Positions 52,601-61,385 of a DNA stretch of 64,000 nt are shown in pieces (position 1 is the first letter of the stretch; every line of letters begins with the position of its first letter). This stretch comes from Arthrobacter globiformis. Lineage in GTDB: Bacteria > Actinomycetota > Actinomycetes > Actinomycetales > Micrococcaceae. The translations under genes and the position numbers were made by a program. Location: NCBI RefSeq assembly GCF_003261175.1, contig NZ_QLNP01000095.1, forward strand, positions 1 through 64,000. The letters are read 5' to 3'. Under the pieces are notes generated by a model that had not been told where the DNA came from, did not search any database, and saw only the letters and a list, made by a program, of their open reading frames with translations.

Positions 52601-52841
52601 CCACCCATGCCACGCCGTTGAGCAGGTCGGCCTCCATGGGGGACGTGATGAGCTGCTCGACTTCCGCGGCAGAGAGCCCCAGGGCCTCGGTCTGTATTTC
52701 GACCTGCGGCGGGGCGAACTCGGGGAAAGCGTCAACCGGCATGGTGGGCAGAGCGGTGAAGCCATACCCGAGGACGCCGGCCGCCACGACCAGGACAAGG
52801 ATCCGGAACTGCAGAACCCAGCCGAGAATGGCGCCCATCAT
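49686..52841 (-). CDS. RND permease, second HME-like subunit with degenerate proton-relay motif
   Basis: The 1051-residue protein shares the RND plan and many segments with its neighbour: [41 protein letters not shown] and VDTTVYRQESF. In helix 4, however, the neighbour's [12 protein letters not shown] is replaced by VIIGDVAEDLNC. One Asp (413) is kept, but the first Asp, the Glu and the Asn are lost. It may therefore be a partner that does not itself relay protons in a heteromeric pump. It is the first gene of the unit. ATG at 52841, with a second ATG next to it. Confidence 0.9.
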   Translation of the reverse strand: MMGAILGWVLQFRILVLVVAAGVLGYGFTALPTMPVDAFPEFAPPQVEIQTEALGLSAAEVEQLITSPMEADLLNGVAWVEAIRSKSLPGLSSIQLVFQPGTDMFRARQLVAERLTQARALPNVSAAPVLMQPLSSTSRVMMVRLTSTDMSPIDMSVLARWTMKPALLAVPGVANISIWGQRDQQLQVLVDPKQLEAKGVTLDQVIRTTGNSVWVSPLSYLEASTPGTGGFLETGHQRLGVQHVLPITTPEDLGKVSVQGSSDKLLLGDVAQVQTDHQPLIGDAQPGQDAELLLVIEKFPETNTADVTKGLDETMRELQAGLPGVTVDTTVYRQESFVEQEMGTLGVALLVTLLLVAAAFGVVFRSWRSALITLVTVPLSLIAAALLLTLRGAGLNTMVFAGMILALSVIIGDVAEDLNCAARAYRASKASGPGDSRIALLAGALRPVRTSLFYALLIMALSVLPMLFVPGENGAMFGPLVIAYLLALAVAMIVALTVTAALAFLLPPAPTAPGRERQAMQRLRIRYGRTLSRRPGRPALVFAAAAVMALAALALAPQLVPNHPVVPVLADNTLVVQWRAAPGTSDQEMVRITDTAARELRAVQGVSNVATEVGRAITSDHVGDISSGELWVGVAKDASYSSTLEDVQRVVAGYPGLSATVSTYPQQKIDQIREAADSGFGVRVYGVDMATLRAKAEEVRQVLAHTAGVVNPRVEAPVEQPTIQVKVDLAKAQKAGVVPGEVRRAAAALLQGIEVGNVYEQQKVFSVVVKGTPATRNSLTSVSELLIDTPKGGHVRLGDVAEVSVVPNDAVILHDDTSRRVDVRADIQGRGLTDVQQDIERGLQQIQFPVAYHAEILTQYAQQQASFQWLWLLAAVAAFGILVLLQTALGGWRLAAAVFLGLIACLSGGVFAALADGGANYLTAFVAFSAVLGIAVRGCLLLAGEVRNLRARHSQATGPSVVIRAARDRLKPTLASVVTTAVALIPLVLLGGVTGTEVLQPIAIIIWGGLLTTTLFVLFVLPAILLRFERSQAGTRTATTHAEVTEARTGA

Positions 52842-53201
52842 GGCCTGTTCGCCGCCAATGTCATCCCCGTTGACTTCACGGGCGACGCAAGGTGGCTGAT
52901 GCGGCGGCCGGGCCGCTGGCGATATCGGTGTTTACCGGGCAGTCCACCGATTGTTTGCGTTTCAGTAAGCCCTGCATGCGGGTTCACGTTCAGATCTTCT
53001 CTGAGGTGACCGGGGAAAAAAGTCTCAAATGCCAAATAGATGTTCACGGCGCGGCTCCATTGCTACTGCCTTCGCGCCCCCCAAACGTCTAGCAGTATGC
53101 TGGCCCTCGCGGAGGGCCAAGTCAATGCCTCAGGCAACCTATTTTCGGCAGGTCACACTTAGCCGCCCGCAGCCCGCCGACATACGGACGCCTTGGTAGG
53201 C
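52842..53201 (-). other. 360-base leader/intergenic region of the RND operon
   Basis: No convincing gene is present. It holds a MerR-like promoter at 53094-53125, so the leader would be about 245 bases. A minus-strand frame of 69 codons (GTG at 53047) ends in an ATGA overlap with the first permease but has no ribosome site or protein-like composition. No known riboswitch structure was recognised. Confidence 0.5.
53094..53125 (-). promoter_or_regulatory. MerR-type promoter with dyad in a 20-bp spacer
   Basis: On the minus strand the -35 TTGACT (53125-53120) and a -10 CATACT (53099-53094) are separated by 20 bases. That spacer holds a perfect dyad TGGCCCTC-CGC-GAGGGCCA (53119-53101). An over-long spacer filled by a dyad is the hallmark of promoters under MerR-family metal sensors. 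The hairpin could instead terminate the upstream aminotransferase gene. Confidence 0.5.
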
Positions 53202-54320
53202 TCACCGGCCTGCAATGAGCTCCGCGACCCGGACCAGCTCTTCCTCGAGATTGTAGAAATGGGTCGCCAGCCGGATCCGGCCGGCCCGGAGTGACACAAC
53301 GACGTTCGCCCGGCGCAGCCGGGCCATGACCGCGTCCGGGTCGCCTACCGGAACGGAGATGATGGTGGAACGGTGTTCTGCGGGGAAGGACCGGAAGCTG
53401 ACACCAGCCGCTTCCAGCGCGTTATGCAGGTGAAGCGCAAGCCGTGCGTTCCGCTCCAGGATCGCGCCCATACCGAACCGGCGAAGGACACCAAGTCCCG
53501 CCTGGTCGGCGAGCGCCGGAAACCACGCCAACGAAGAGTCCAGCTTCGACGCCGTCGGCGACAGGTCCATGTCCGGGCCAAGGAAGCTTTCGAACGGCAG
53601 TCGGGCCGCTTTCCAGCCCGGCACGACGGGTCGAAGGCCGTCAAGCAGCCCGGGGCGGACGTAGAGGTAGCCCATGCCCCGCGACCCGAGAAGAAATTTG
53701 TGGCTGGCGGTGGCCAGGAAATCCACGCCGTCGCGCACCACGTCGAGGGGAACGGCACCGGCCGCCTGGCAGGCGTCGACGAAAAGCCAGGCTCCTGAGC
53801 CAGCCGCGACGCGGCTGATCGACCCCAGGTTTGCCCGAAACCCGGTGACGGGATGAACGGCGCTGACAGCGATCAGGCGGGTTCCGCCGTCGGCCGCCCG
53901 GCCGAGGGCGTCGGCCGACACTACGTCCCTTTCCGCCGCGACTGCCCGCACGTCGTAGCCACGCTCCCTCAGCAAGAGCCAGGGGTAGTAGTTTGAGGCG
54001 AATTCGTTTTCTGCCACCACGATGTTCTCCCCGCGCCTGGCGGGTCGCAGATTCGCGGCCACAATCCCCGCCGCAGTGCTGACGGCGGGGACGATGGCAA
54101 TGTCGGCCGCCGTGGCTCCAACGATCTCGGCGAACATCAAGCGGGCGTGCTCGCCCGCTTGCTCGGCCTCCATCCAGTCGAACCGCCCGCCGGACCAGCG
54201 CTCGGCGGCCAGTTCGTATGCTTCCCTGGCAGGGGCGCAGCCGACGCACATGGTGGCAGTGTTCAGGTAGATGGTGTCTTCGAGCCCGGGGAAAAGCCCT
54301 CGGATGTCGCTGACGTTCAT
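53202..54320 (-). CDS. Aminotransferase class V-fold PLP enzyme
   Basis: The 372-residue protein has the class V aminotransferase / cysteine desulfurase-like fold. It starts with YLNTATMCVGCAPAREAYE, has VDACQAAGAVPLDV (cofactor-binding Asp) and ATASHKFLLGSRGMGYLYV with the PLP-binding Lys, and ends in the small domain. The Cys loop needed by true cysteine desulfurases is not seen, so it is probably another lyase or epimerase of the group. The ATG at 54320 has AAGGA about ten bases before it; an ATG at 54338 lacks one. Confidence 0.87.
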   Translation of the reverse strand: MNVSDIRGLFPGLEDTIYLNTATMCVGCAPAREAYELAAERWSGGRFDWMEAEQAGEHARLMFAEIVGATAADIAIVPAVSTAAGIVAANLRPARRGENIVVAENEFASNYYPWLLLRERGYDVRAVAAERDVVSADALGRAADGGTRLIAVSAVHPVTGFRANLGSISRVAAGSGAWLFVDACQAAGAVPLDVVRDGVDFLATASHKFLLGSRGMGYLYVRPGLLDGLRPVVPGWKAARLPFESFLGPDMDLSPTASKLDSSLAWFPALADQAGLGVLRRFGMGAILERNARLALHLHNALEAAGVSFRSFPAEHRSTIISVPVGDPDAVMARLRRANVVVSLRAGRIRLATHFYNLEEELVRVAELIAGR

Positions 54321-54599
54321 GGCATGGCCGTCCTTCATCTAGGCCACGGGTGACGGCCCTCCCCGGCTCCACGAAAGCCCGGGGCCGCGGGTTGCTGTGT
54401 TGCGGGTTGGCTGTCCGCTGACGTTGCCCTCCAGTTCCTTTGTACGCCCGTCCGACCCACTCGTGAAGAGAGGGGTTCTGGCCGAGGCAGGGGATGCACG
54501 AGCCGGCATGGCTGGCGTTCCCGACGCCGACGTTGGCTCGGGATCTGCCGGTATGTCCGCGTATATTAGCTTGGGGCTATTCACGAGACTGGGGGACGG

Positions 54600-57500
54600 A
54601 TGCCGCTTCGTTTATTGACGCGTGCAAAACAACGCGCGCTGGCGTCGGCAACGACGTTTTCGGCAATTGGACTGCTGGTGGTGGTGGCCGTCATCCATCC
54701 GGGATTCCGGACCACGCAGATCGACCTGAATGACGGCGGCGTGTGGGTGACCAATTCCGACATGAACCTCGTGGGCCACCTGAACTTCCAGTCGAAAACC
54801 CTGGACGGCGGCCTCATGGCAGCCAGCGCCGACTTCGACGTCCTCCAACACAGCAGCAGCGTGCTCGTTTCCGACCGCGGCAACGCCTCCCTGGGCAGGG
54901 TCAAGGTCTCCGAGGTCACCCTTGAACCGCCCCAGCAGCTTCCGGGATCGGCGGTCCCGGCTTTCGGGGAAAAAGCGGTGGCGCTGGCTGATCCCAACTC
55001 GGGCCGTCTCTGGGTGACGCAGAGCAGCATGCTCGGCTCTGTCGACTTCGATTCACAGGAACCCGTCCTGAGCGACGCCAAAGGCGTCGTCGCGACGGTA
55101 GGAGCCGACGACGTCGTTTACGCTGCGGACCCTGCGCGCGGGGAGGTGACTTCCCTTCGTGTGAATGCGACCGGCGGAGTGGATTCCCGCAACACCGTCC
55201 AGTACCAGTCGATCCGCAATAAGGAAAACGTCCAGGTCGCCGCGGTCGGGGATCAGCCCGTCATATTCGACGCCGACGCCGGGACCCTTCACCTTCCATC
55301 CGGCCGACTGGCGCATTTGCCGGATGCGGCGGACGCCAAGCTGCAGCAAAGCGGTGCCGCCTCGGACTATGTCGCCGTCTCCACAAAGAAGGGCCTGGTC
55401 AAGCAACCCCTGGACGGTTCGGCGGCGACGGTTGTGGAGCTCGGAACATCGGGGACACCTGCCACTCCGGTCCATGTCAACGGCTGCGTCTACGCGGCGT
55501 GGTCCGGGGCAGGCAAATACCTGCGGGATTGTGCGAACGCCGCTGATAGCCGGAGGTCTGACATTCCCGGGGCAGGCGCCCGCTCCAACCTGGTCTTTCG
55601 CGTCAACCGGGACGTCGTGGTCCTCAACGACGTCACGTCCGGCAACGTCTGGCTGGTCACCGAGAACATGAGGCTCGTTGCCAACTGGGACGAGATCATT
55701 CCTCCGCCGAGCAAGACCGAGGCCCAGGACGAACCCGCCGCGGAAGACAACCTGGTGGACACTCTCCCGGACCGCACCAAAGAGAACCGGCCGCCCTCCG
55801 CCACAGACGACCAGTTCGGAGTGCGGCCCGGCCGGACAACGCTCCTGCCAGTCCTGGACAACGACTCGGACCCGGACGGAGACGTCCTCACCGTCCAGCT
55901 CCAGGGCGACAACCCCGGCGCCGGCAGCGTGCAGGCCGTCTACAACGGAACCGGCCTGCAAGTGAAGGTGCCGGCCAATGCGACTGGAACGTCCCAGTTC
56001 CGGTACCTGGCCAGTGACGGCCGCGGCGGCACCGCCGGAGCCACGGTCACCCTGACCGTAAAGGACCCAGCCAGCAACGGGGCGCCGGCACAGAAACGCG
56101 TGCCCACGATCATCCTGGAGCAGGGCAAAAGCATCTCCCAGAACATCCTCACCGACTGGACCGATCCCGACGGCGACGACCTGCTGCTCCTGGGAGCACG
56201 CACTGCCAGTGAAGGCGACCAGGTGCGCACCCGGGCGGACGGTCTCCTGACCTTCAAGGATGTGGGATCAACGCTGGGCAAAAAGGACGTCGTGATCACT
56301 GTCTCCGACGGCCGGGACCAGGTCGAGGGCACGGTGGTGGTGGATGTCCGCGCCAAAGGCGACCTTCCGCCGAAGGCCAACGCGGACCACGTTTCGGGTA
56401 CCGCCGGGCAGGACATTCTGGTTTTTCCGCTGAAGAACGACAGCGACCCCACCGGCGAAGGACTGCGGCTGACGCGCGTGGCCGGCGCCAAGGAGCAGGC
56501 CATCACCCCCGACTACCAGGCGGGGACCTTCACCTTCCGTGCAGCCAACGCCGGAACGTATTACGTGACGTATCTGGTAACCAATGGACCTGACAGCTCT
56601 GAGGGACTCGTGCGGATCGATGTCAGTGCCGCCGGGGCGGGGCGGGGTGAACCGGTCGCCGTCGCCGATACAGCGCTGCTGCCGGTAGGCGGCGAAGTGC
56701 TGCTGGACGCGCTCGCCAACGACTCGGACCCGGCCGGGGGCGTTCTTGTCATCCAGTCCGTCGGGCTTCCACGGAATACGGCAGTAGCCGTCGCCGTCGT
56801 CAATCACCAGATCCTGCGCATTACCGACGTCCGTGGCCTGACTGCACCCACCAGCCTGACGTACACAGTGTCCAACGGCGTGGCCAGCTCAACGGGGCAG
56901 GTCACCATCCTGCCCATTCCGGCGCCCGCCAAACTGCTCCCGCCTGTCGCGGCCCCGGATGAAATCACAGTGCGGGCCAACGACGTCGCCACCATCACAG
57001 TGCTTGCCAATGACACCCACCCCAACGGCGCCAAGCTGAAGCTCAAGCCGGTCCTCGTGCAGGGAATCAGCTCCGCCCAAGGCCTCCTCGCAGTGTCGGG
57101 GGACGTGCTTCGCTTCAAGGCAGGCAGGGCAGGAGGAACGGTGCACGCGATCTACGCCGTTGCCGGACCGGACGGGCAGGAAGACTCGGCGCAGGTGACC
57201 ATTCACATTCGCGGCGAGGGCACGAACTCAAGGCCGCTTCCTCACAATGTCACCGGTCGGGTCGTGGCCGGCAACACGACGAGGATCGCCATTCCCCTGG
57301 ACGGCATTGATCCCGACGGCGACTCTGTCACCTTGGTGGGGCTGGAGCAGGCACCGCGCAAGGGAACAGCTGTGGTGGGTGCCCACTACGTCGAATACAC
57401 GGCGCCGGCGAACGCTGCCGGACAGGACACCTTCACCTATGTGGTCGAGGACCGGTTCGGGGCACGGTCCACCGCCCGCGTGGCCGTGGGCATCGCACCC

Positions 57501-60500
57501 GCGCCCGGATCCAACCAGCGTCCGAGGGCCGTTGAGGACAGCATCACCGTTCTCCCAGGGCGGCACGTGGCAGTGGACGTGCTGGCCAATGATTCCGACC
57601 CCGACGGCGACAATGTCACGCTTACAGCCAACCGGCTGGAAGCTGCCCCGGAGTTGAAGGCCGAAGTCATCGACGGACGGGTGCAGCTCACCGCCCCGTC
57701 GCCTTCCGAAGCCTCCGCCACAGCGATCGTCCGGTACGAGATCAGCGACGGCCGCGGCGGCACCGCCGTCGGAACCCTCAAAGTCCAGGCCCGCAAGGAC
57801 GCCGCCACGTTGGCGCCCGTTGCCCGGGACGACCGGGTGGCGTTCGCGGAGACACTGGGCAAGGCCGTCGTCGAAGTCCCCGTCCTGAAGAACGACGAAG
57901 ACCCGGACGGTGTGGCCGCGGAACTGAAGATAACCTTCCCGGAAGCGGCACCCACTGCCAGCATCTCGGCGCCCGGCAAGGTTTCGGTGCGGCTTGAGAG
58001 CCAGCCGCAGATCATCGCGTACACCGTCACCGACGTGGACAAGCTCAGCTCAACGGCGTTCATCGTGGTACCCGGCCTGCAGGGCCAGGCGCCCGCTCTA
58101 CGGAGCACCGCACCGTTGGACGTGGTCAGCGGCCAACAGCTGACCATGAACCTGCGGGACCTGGTGGTGGTCCGTGCCGGCAAGAGTCCCCGCATCACCC
58201 AGGACACCAAGGTCCAGGCGGTCGCCTCTAATGGAGCGCCGCTCGTGAAGGACGCGACCACCATCGTGTTCACTTCCGCCGACGACTACGCAGGCCCGGC
58301 AGCAGTTTCCCTCGAGGTCACCGACGGCGTGAGCGTTGACGACCCTGACGGGCGGACGGCGGTCCTGAGCATTGGCATCAGGGTCCTGCCCGACCCGGGG
58401 CGCAACCATCCTCCGACTTTCCCGTCCAGCACCGTGGACGCTGCGCCGGGCGAGGAAGCCACGCTTGACCTGCGCCAGGTGGCCACCGACGTCGACAAGG
58501 CAGACAAGGACAAGCTCACCTTTGCGCTGCAAGGGACACCGCCCGCCGGCATCAAGGCCTCCCTGGACGGCAGCCTTTTCAAAGCCACCGTGGGCAGCGC
58601 CGCCAAGGGGAGCACGCTGACCGTGCGCGTCACCGTCTCGGACGGGCGCAGCGCAGCGGTTGCCGGTGCCGTGGACGTCCGCGTGGTCGCGTCTAAGCGT
58701 CCGCTTACCGCAGCGAACGACGACGTCATCGCCAGCGCCCGGGCCGGGCAATCACAGCCGGTACCGGTGCTGGACAACGACATCAACCCGTTCCCGGAAT
58801 CACCGCTGAAAATCCTCAGCGCCGCCGTCGAAACCGGAAGGGGCACAGCCGCAGTGGAGGGCGGCGTCGTCGTCGTGACGCCCGCCGAGGAGTTCGTGGG
58901 CACAATGGTGGTCCGCTACCGGGTCCAGGACAAAACGCAGGACGCGGAACGCGAAGTTGACGGCCGCGTCCGGCTCACCGTCAAGGACAAGCCGGATGCT
59001 CCATCCACGCCGACTGTCGGGGAGGTGCGTGACCGTACCGTCGTCCTCAACTGGTCGCCTCCAGCCAACAACGGAGCGGCGATCACCGGCTACAAGGTCA
59101 GCGGCAGCGGAGGGTTCTCGCAGCAGTGCCCTGCCACCACGTGCACGCTTACGGGCCTGACCAACAACGTGGAGTACACCTTCACTGTGGTGGCCACGAA
59201 CGAGCTGGGGGACTCGGCGCCGTCTCCCGCTTCGGCACCTGCCCGTCCCGACGCGAAGCCGGATACCCCGGCAGCGCCGGCGCTGGTCTTTGGCGACAGA
59301 TCCCTCACCGTAAACTGGGTACCTCCCAAGAGCAACGGCTCACCGGTGGAGAGCTACAACCTGGAGATCTCACCCGCACCTCCGGGAGGAAACGTCCGGG
59401 TGAGCAAGGTCACGGGAACGTCCTACCGGTGGACGGGCCTCCAGAACGGGACGCCGTACCAGGTCAGAGTCCAGGCTTCCAACAAGGCGCCGGATCCATC
59501 AGAATGGAGCGCCTATTCAGCCAGCGTCATCCCGGCCGGCGCGCCGGGTGCCCCCGGTAAGCCAAGCACCACCCGGAGCACCTCCGGCGGGACGGAATCG
59601 ATCATGGTGGTGTCGTGGACGCCCGCAGCGGACAACGGCGCCTCCATCGACACCTACACCGTCAACGCCATGCAGGGTGGGTCCACGGTAGCGAGCAGCA
59701 CCGTGTCCGGCAGTCAGCTGAGCGTGCCTGTCACCGTCGGCAACTCCGCCACCGATTACACCTTCACGGTTGTCGCCAAAAATAAGGCCGGTACGTCGGC
59801 CGCCAGTGCGCCGTCGGACCCCCGCCGCGCTTTCGGCGCGCCAGGTGCCGTCCCCGGCGTCCGGGCCGACCCATTGGACAACGCGGTGCAGCTTTCCTTT
59901 GGTGCAGCCGCTGGCAACGGTGCGACACCGGGCTACCAGTACCAGGTCAACGGAGGCAGCTTCATGGCAGTGCCGTCCGACAAGGTCATCCGGTCCGGTG
60001 TGCCCAACAACGGCAACTACACCATCGGGGTGCGCGCCGTGAACAGCGCGGACGGCGCCACATACGAAGGGCCGGTCACCAACTCCAACCCGGTGGCGCC
60101 GTACGGCAAACCGCACGCGGCGAGCATCAACCCCGTTACTGTGACCACGACGGTGAGGTTCGACGTCGGTGCCGTGGTCAACAACGGACGCCGGGTCGTG
60201 GCACTGGAGTACCAGTCATCGGACGGGAAGTCAGGCACGCTGGGTGCCGGGGGAGGATCCGTCACCACCGGTAACGGATACGACCAATCCATCTCCATCA
60301 CCGTGACAGTCGTGGATGACCTCGGCCAGCGCACGGCGGTCTCGGCGACCGGAAGGACGGCGCCGGCGAAGTACCTCACGGTGGACAACGGCACCGCGAG
60401 TCCCGGTACCTGCGAGTGGCCCACCAACGGCACCTCTTCTCCGGACACAGCAGCCAACTGTGCCGCCGGCGGCGGAACCTTCGTGGCGCAGGGCACGCGG

Positions 60501-60662
60501 GTGCAGGTCCAGTGCGTGACCACCGGTGCCGCGTACACCATCTACGACGGCGCCACGGGCCGACCCACCGGGTCCACGAGCAACGTTTGGTACAAGGTGA
60601 TCAACAACCTCTGGATCCGTCCCACCGACGGGCCCGTGGATTCGGGGGTCCCGGCCTGCTGA
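54600..60662 (+). CDS. Giant membrane-anchored repeat protein (cadherin/Tandem-95-like and FN3 domains)
   Basis: The 2020-residue protein has one N-terminal membrane helix (about residues 16-34). A beta-propeller-like region with VWVTN/LWVTQ repeats (about 40-385) follows. Then come about ten cadherin/Tandem-95-type repeats (about 395-1460), each marked by LxNDxDPDGD or a variant. Next are about five fibronectin type III-like domains (1460-1920) and a C-terminal domain with four Cys. It is likely extracytoplasmic and used for adhesion or cell-wall contact. The ND-x-DPDGD motifs suggest calcium binding. GGGGGAC precedes the ATG. In other actinobacteria such genes often precede moxR-DUF58-transglutaminase genes, absent here. 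Confidence 0.9.
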   Translation: MPLRLLTRAKQRALASATTFSAIGLLVVVAVIHPGFRTTQIDLNDGGVWVTNSDMNLVGHLNFQSKTLDGGLMAASADFDVLQHSSSVLVSDRGNASLGRVKVSEVTLEPPQQLPGSAVPAFGEKAVALADPNSGRLWVTQSSMLGSVDFDSQEPVLSDAKGVVATVGADDVVYAADPARGEVTSLRVNATGGVDSRNTVQYQSIRNKENVQVAAVGDQPVIFDADAGTLHLPSGRLAHLPDAADAKLQQSGAASDYVAVSTKKGLVKQPLDGSAATVVELGTSGTPATPVHVNGCVYAAWSGAGKYLRDCANAADSRRSDIPGAGARSNLVFRVNRDVVVLNDVTSGNVWLVTENMRLVANWDEIIPPPSKTEAQDEPAAEDNLVDTLPDRTKENRPPSATDDQFGVRPGRTTLLPVLDNDSDPDGDVLTVQLQGDNPGAGSVQAVYNGTGLQVKVPANATGTSQFRYLASDGRGGTAGATVTLTVKDPASNGAPAQKRVPTIILEQGKSISQNILTDWTDPDGDDLLLLGARTASEGDQVRTRADGLLTFKDVGSTLGKKDVVITVSDGRDQVEGTVVVDVRAKGDLPPKANADHVSGTAGQDILVFPLKNDSDPTGEGLRLTRVAGAKEQAITPDYQAGTFTFRAANAGTYYVTYLVTNGPDSSEGLVRIDVSAAGAGRGEPVAVADTALLPVGGEVLLDALANDSDPAGGVLVIQSVGLPRNTAVAVAVVNHQILRITDVRGLTAPTSLTYTVSNGVASSTGQVTILPIPAPAKLLPPVAAPDEITVRANDVATITVLANDTHPNGAKLKLKPVLVQGISSAQGLLAVSGDVLRFKAGRAGGTVHAIYAVAGPDGQEDSAQVTIHIRGEGTNSRPLPHNVTGRVVAGNTTRIAIPLDGIDPDGDSVTLVGLEQAPRKGTAVVGAHYVEYTAPANAAGQDTFTYVVEDRFGARSTARVAVGIAPAPGSNQRPRAVEDSITVLPGRHVAVDVLANDSDPDGDNVTLTANRLEAAPELKAEVIDGRVQLTAPSPSEASATAIVRYEISDGRGGTAVGTLKVQARKDAATLAPVARDDRVAFAETLGKAVVEVPVLKNDEDPDGVAAELKITFPEAAPTASISAPGKVSVRLESQPQIIAYTVTDVDKLSSTAFIVVPGLQGQAPALRSTAPLDVVSGQQLTMNLRDLVVVRAGKSPRITQDTKVQAVASNGAPLVKDATTIVFTSADDYAGPAAVSLEVTDGVSVDDPDGRTAVLSIGIRVLPDPGRNHPPTFPSSTVDAAPGEEATLDLRQVATDVDKADKDKLTFALQGTPPAGIKASLDGSLFKATVGSAAKGSTLTVRVTVSDGRSAAVAGAVDVRVVASKRPLTAANDDVIASARAGQSQPVPVLDNDINPFPESPLKILSAAVETGRGTAAVEGGVVVVTPAEEFVGTMVVRYRVQDKTQDAEREVDGRVRLTVKDKPDAPSTPTVGEVRDRTVVLNWSPPANNGAAITGYKVSGSGGFSQQCPATTCTLTGLTNNVEYTFTVVATNELGDSAPSPASAPARPDAKPDTPAAPALVFGDRSLTVNWVPPKSNGSPVESYNLEISPAPPGGNVRVSKVTGTSYRWTGLQNGTPYQVRVQASNKAPDPSEWSAYSASVIPAGAPGAPGKPSTTRSTSGGTESIMVVSWTPAADNGASIDTYTVNAMQGGSTVASSTVSGSQLSVPVTVGNSATDYTFTVVAKNKAGTSAASAPSDPRRAFGAPGAVPGVRADPLDNAVQLSFGAAAGNGATPGYQYQVNGGSFMAVPSDKVIRSGVPNNGNYTIGVRAVNSADGATYEGPVTNSNPVAPYGKPHAASINPVTVTTTVRFDVGAVVNNGRRVVALEYQSSDGKSGTLGAGGGSVTTGNGYDQSISITVTVVDDLGQRTAVSATGRTAPAKYLTVDNGTASPGTCEWPTNGTSSPDTAANCAAGGGTFVAQGTRVQVQCVTTGAAYTIYDGATGRPTGSTSNVWYKVINNLWIRPTDGPVDSGVPAC

Positions 60663-60690
60663 CGCGGCCTTCAGACCACCGGACTGTCCA

Positions 60691-60730
60691 GCTGAACGCC
60701 CCGGCCGCTTCCGCGGCCGGGGCGTTCAGC
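60691..60730 (+). terminator. Strong hairpin terminator of the giant gene
   Basis: A perfect 18-bp stem (GCTGAACGCCCCGGCCGC and its complement) closes a TTCC loop 29 bases after the stop. T-poor but very stable. Confidence 0.92.
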
Positions 60731-60890
60731 GTTTCATGGGCAGCACTAACATCATTGGGCTGTGCAGGGGGCTGGCGTTAGCCCACTGGCACGGAAATGC
60801 AGGTCAAATAACTGCCCCTTCACCGGAGGCGGCATCAGGGACATCATTGGATTGCCGGGCCGCGGCGGTGCACTCAGATTGGAGAAGGTC

Positions 60891-61058
60891 ATGATTAAGG
60901 CCCTGCTGTGCAAGCTGAATATTCGGCACGAATGGCACGTCGAGCATACCGAAGACGGAAGTTTGTATAAGCGCTGTTTGAGGTGCGGCAAGGATGACGA
61001 CCGCGGCGGCGGTGGAACCGGCACCTTCAGCGCGTGGGCTGGACCGGCAGGAGGGTGA
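60891..61058 (+). CDS. Small CxxC protein
   Basis: The 55-residue protein reads MIKALLCKLNIRHEWHVEHTEDGSLYKRCLRCGKDDD, with three His and a CLRCGK pair that could form a small zinc site, and a Gly-rich tail. GGAGAAGG lies directly before the ATG. I know of no assigned function. The frame is open upstream to 60762, but that part is not protein-like. Confidence 0.7.
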   Translation: MIKALLCKLNIRHEWHVEHTEDGSLYKRCLRCGKDDDRGGGGTGTFSAWAGPAGG

Positions 61059-61385
61059 GGTCACCATCCGGATCGACCAGGAGGAAATACGTAACGGAGC
61101 CACATTTGATTTTTCCGACTTCGGATTCCCGGGGTTTTCCCTTCGTGCGCGGAGGGGGACCCGAACCCCGTGCCTGGAACGGCTAGCCTTCCCGGAGGTT
61201 TTCAACGAGGCAACAGGCCGTTGAAGCGGCGCCGGAGGACAGGGCCCTGCCGTTGCCGGTCCGCCTCGGTGCCGGATGATTTCGAGGACCGGACGGCATC
61301 AGTGGAACGGGGGCGAGTGGCTGTCCTTGCCCAAGTTGTGGACCTCAGGGCAATAGCTTCCCCGCGTGTGTCACGGCGGGCACAG
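61059..61385. other. Noncoding stretch with tRNA-Leu remnant
   Basis: I see no credible gene. The first part holds a degraded direct copy of the tRNA-Leu 3' end and its downstream flank (61091-61170). The rest, to the end of the Hpt gene, shows nothing recognisable. Confidence 0.6.
61091..61170 (-). repeat. Degenerate copy of the tRNA-Leu 3' end and terminator flank
   Basis: Positions 61123-61170 match 62320-62366 with one gap and about three mismatches. They cover the last 24 bases of the tRNA (T arm GGGGTTCGGGTCCCC) and one arm of its terminator. A second block, 61091-61122, matches 62173-62202, starting GTAACGGAGCCAC against GTAACGGAACCAC. The copies are in direct orientation, 1.2 kb apart, with 117 bases missing from this one. 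Confidence 0.85.

Noticed and set aside
52838-53047. 69-codon minus-strand frame ending in an ATGA overlap with the second RND permease
   Set aside because: The overlap is suggestive, but there is no ribosome site and the sequence has no helix, signal or motif; kept only as part of the leader description.
61171-61260. Possible complete second tRNA upstream of the tRNA-Leu remnant
   Set aside because: Beyond the T arm the sequence cannot be folded into anticodon and acceptor arms; only the 3' end is tRNA-like.
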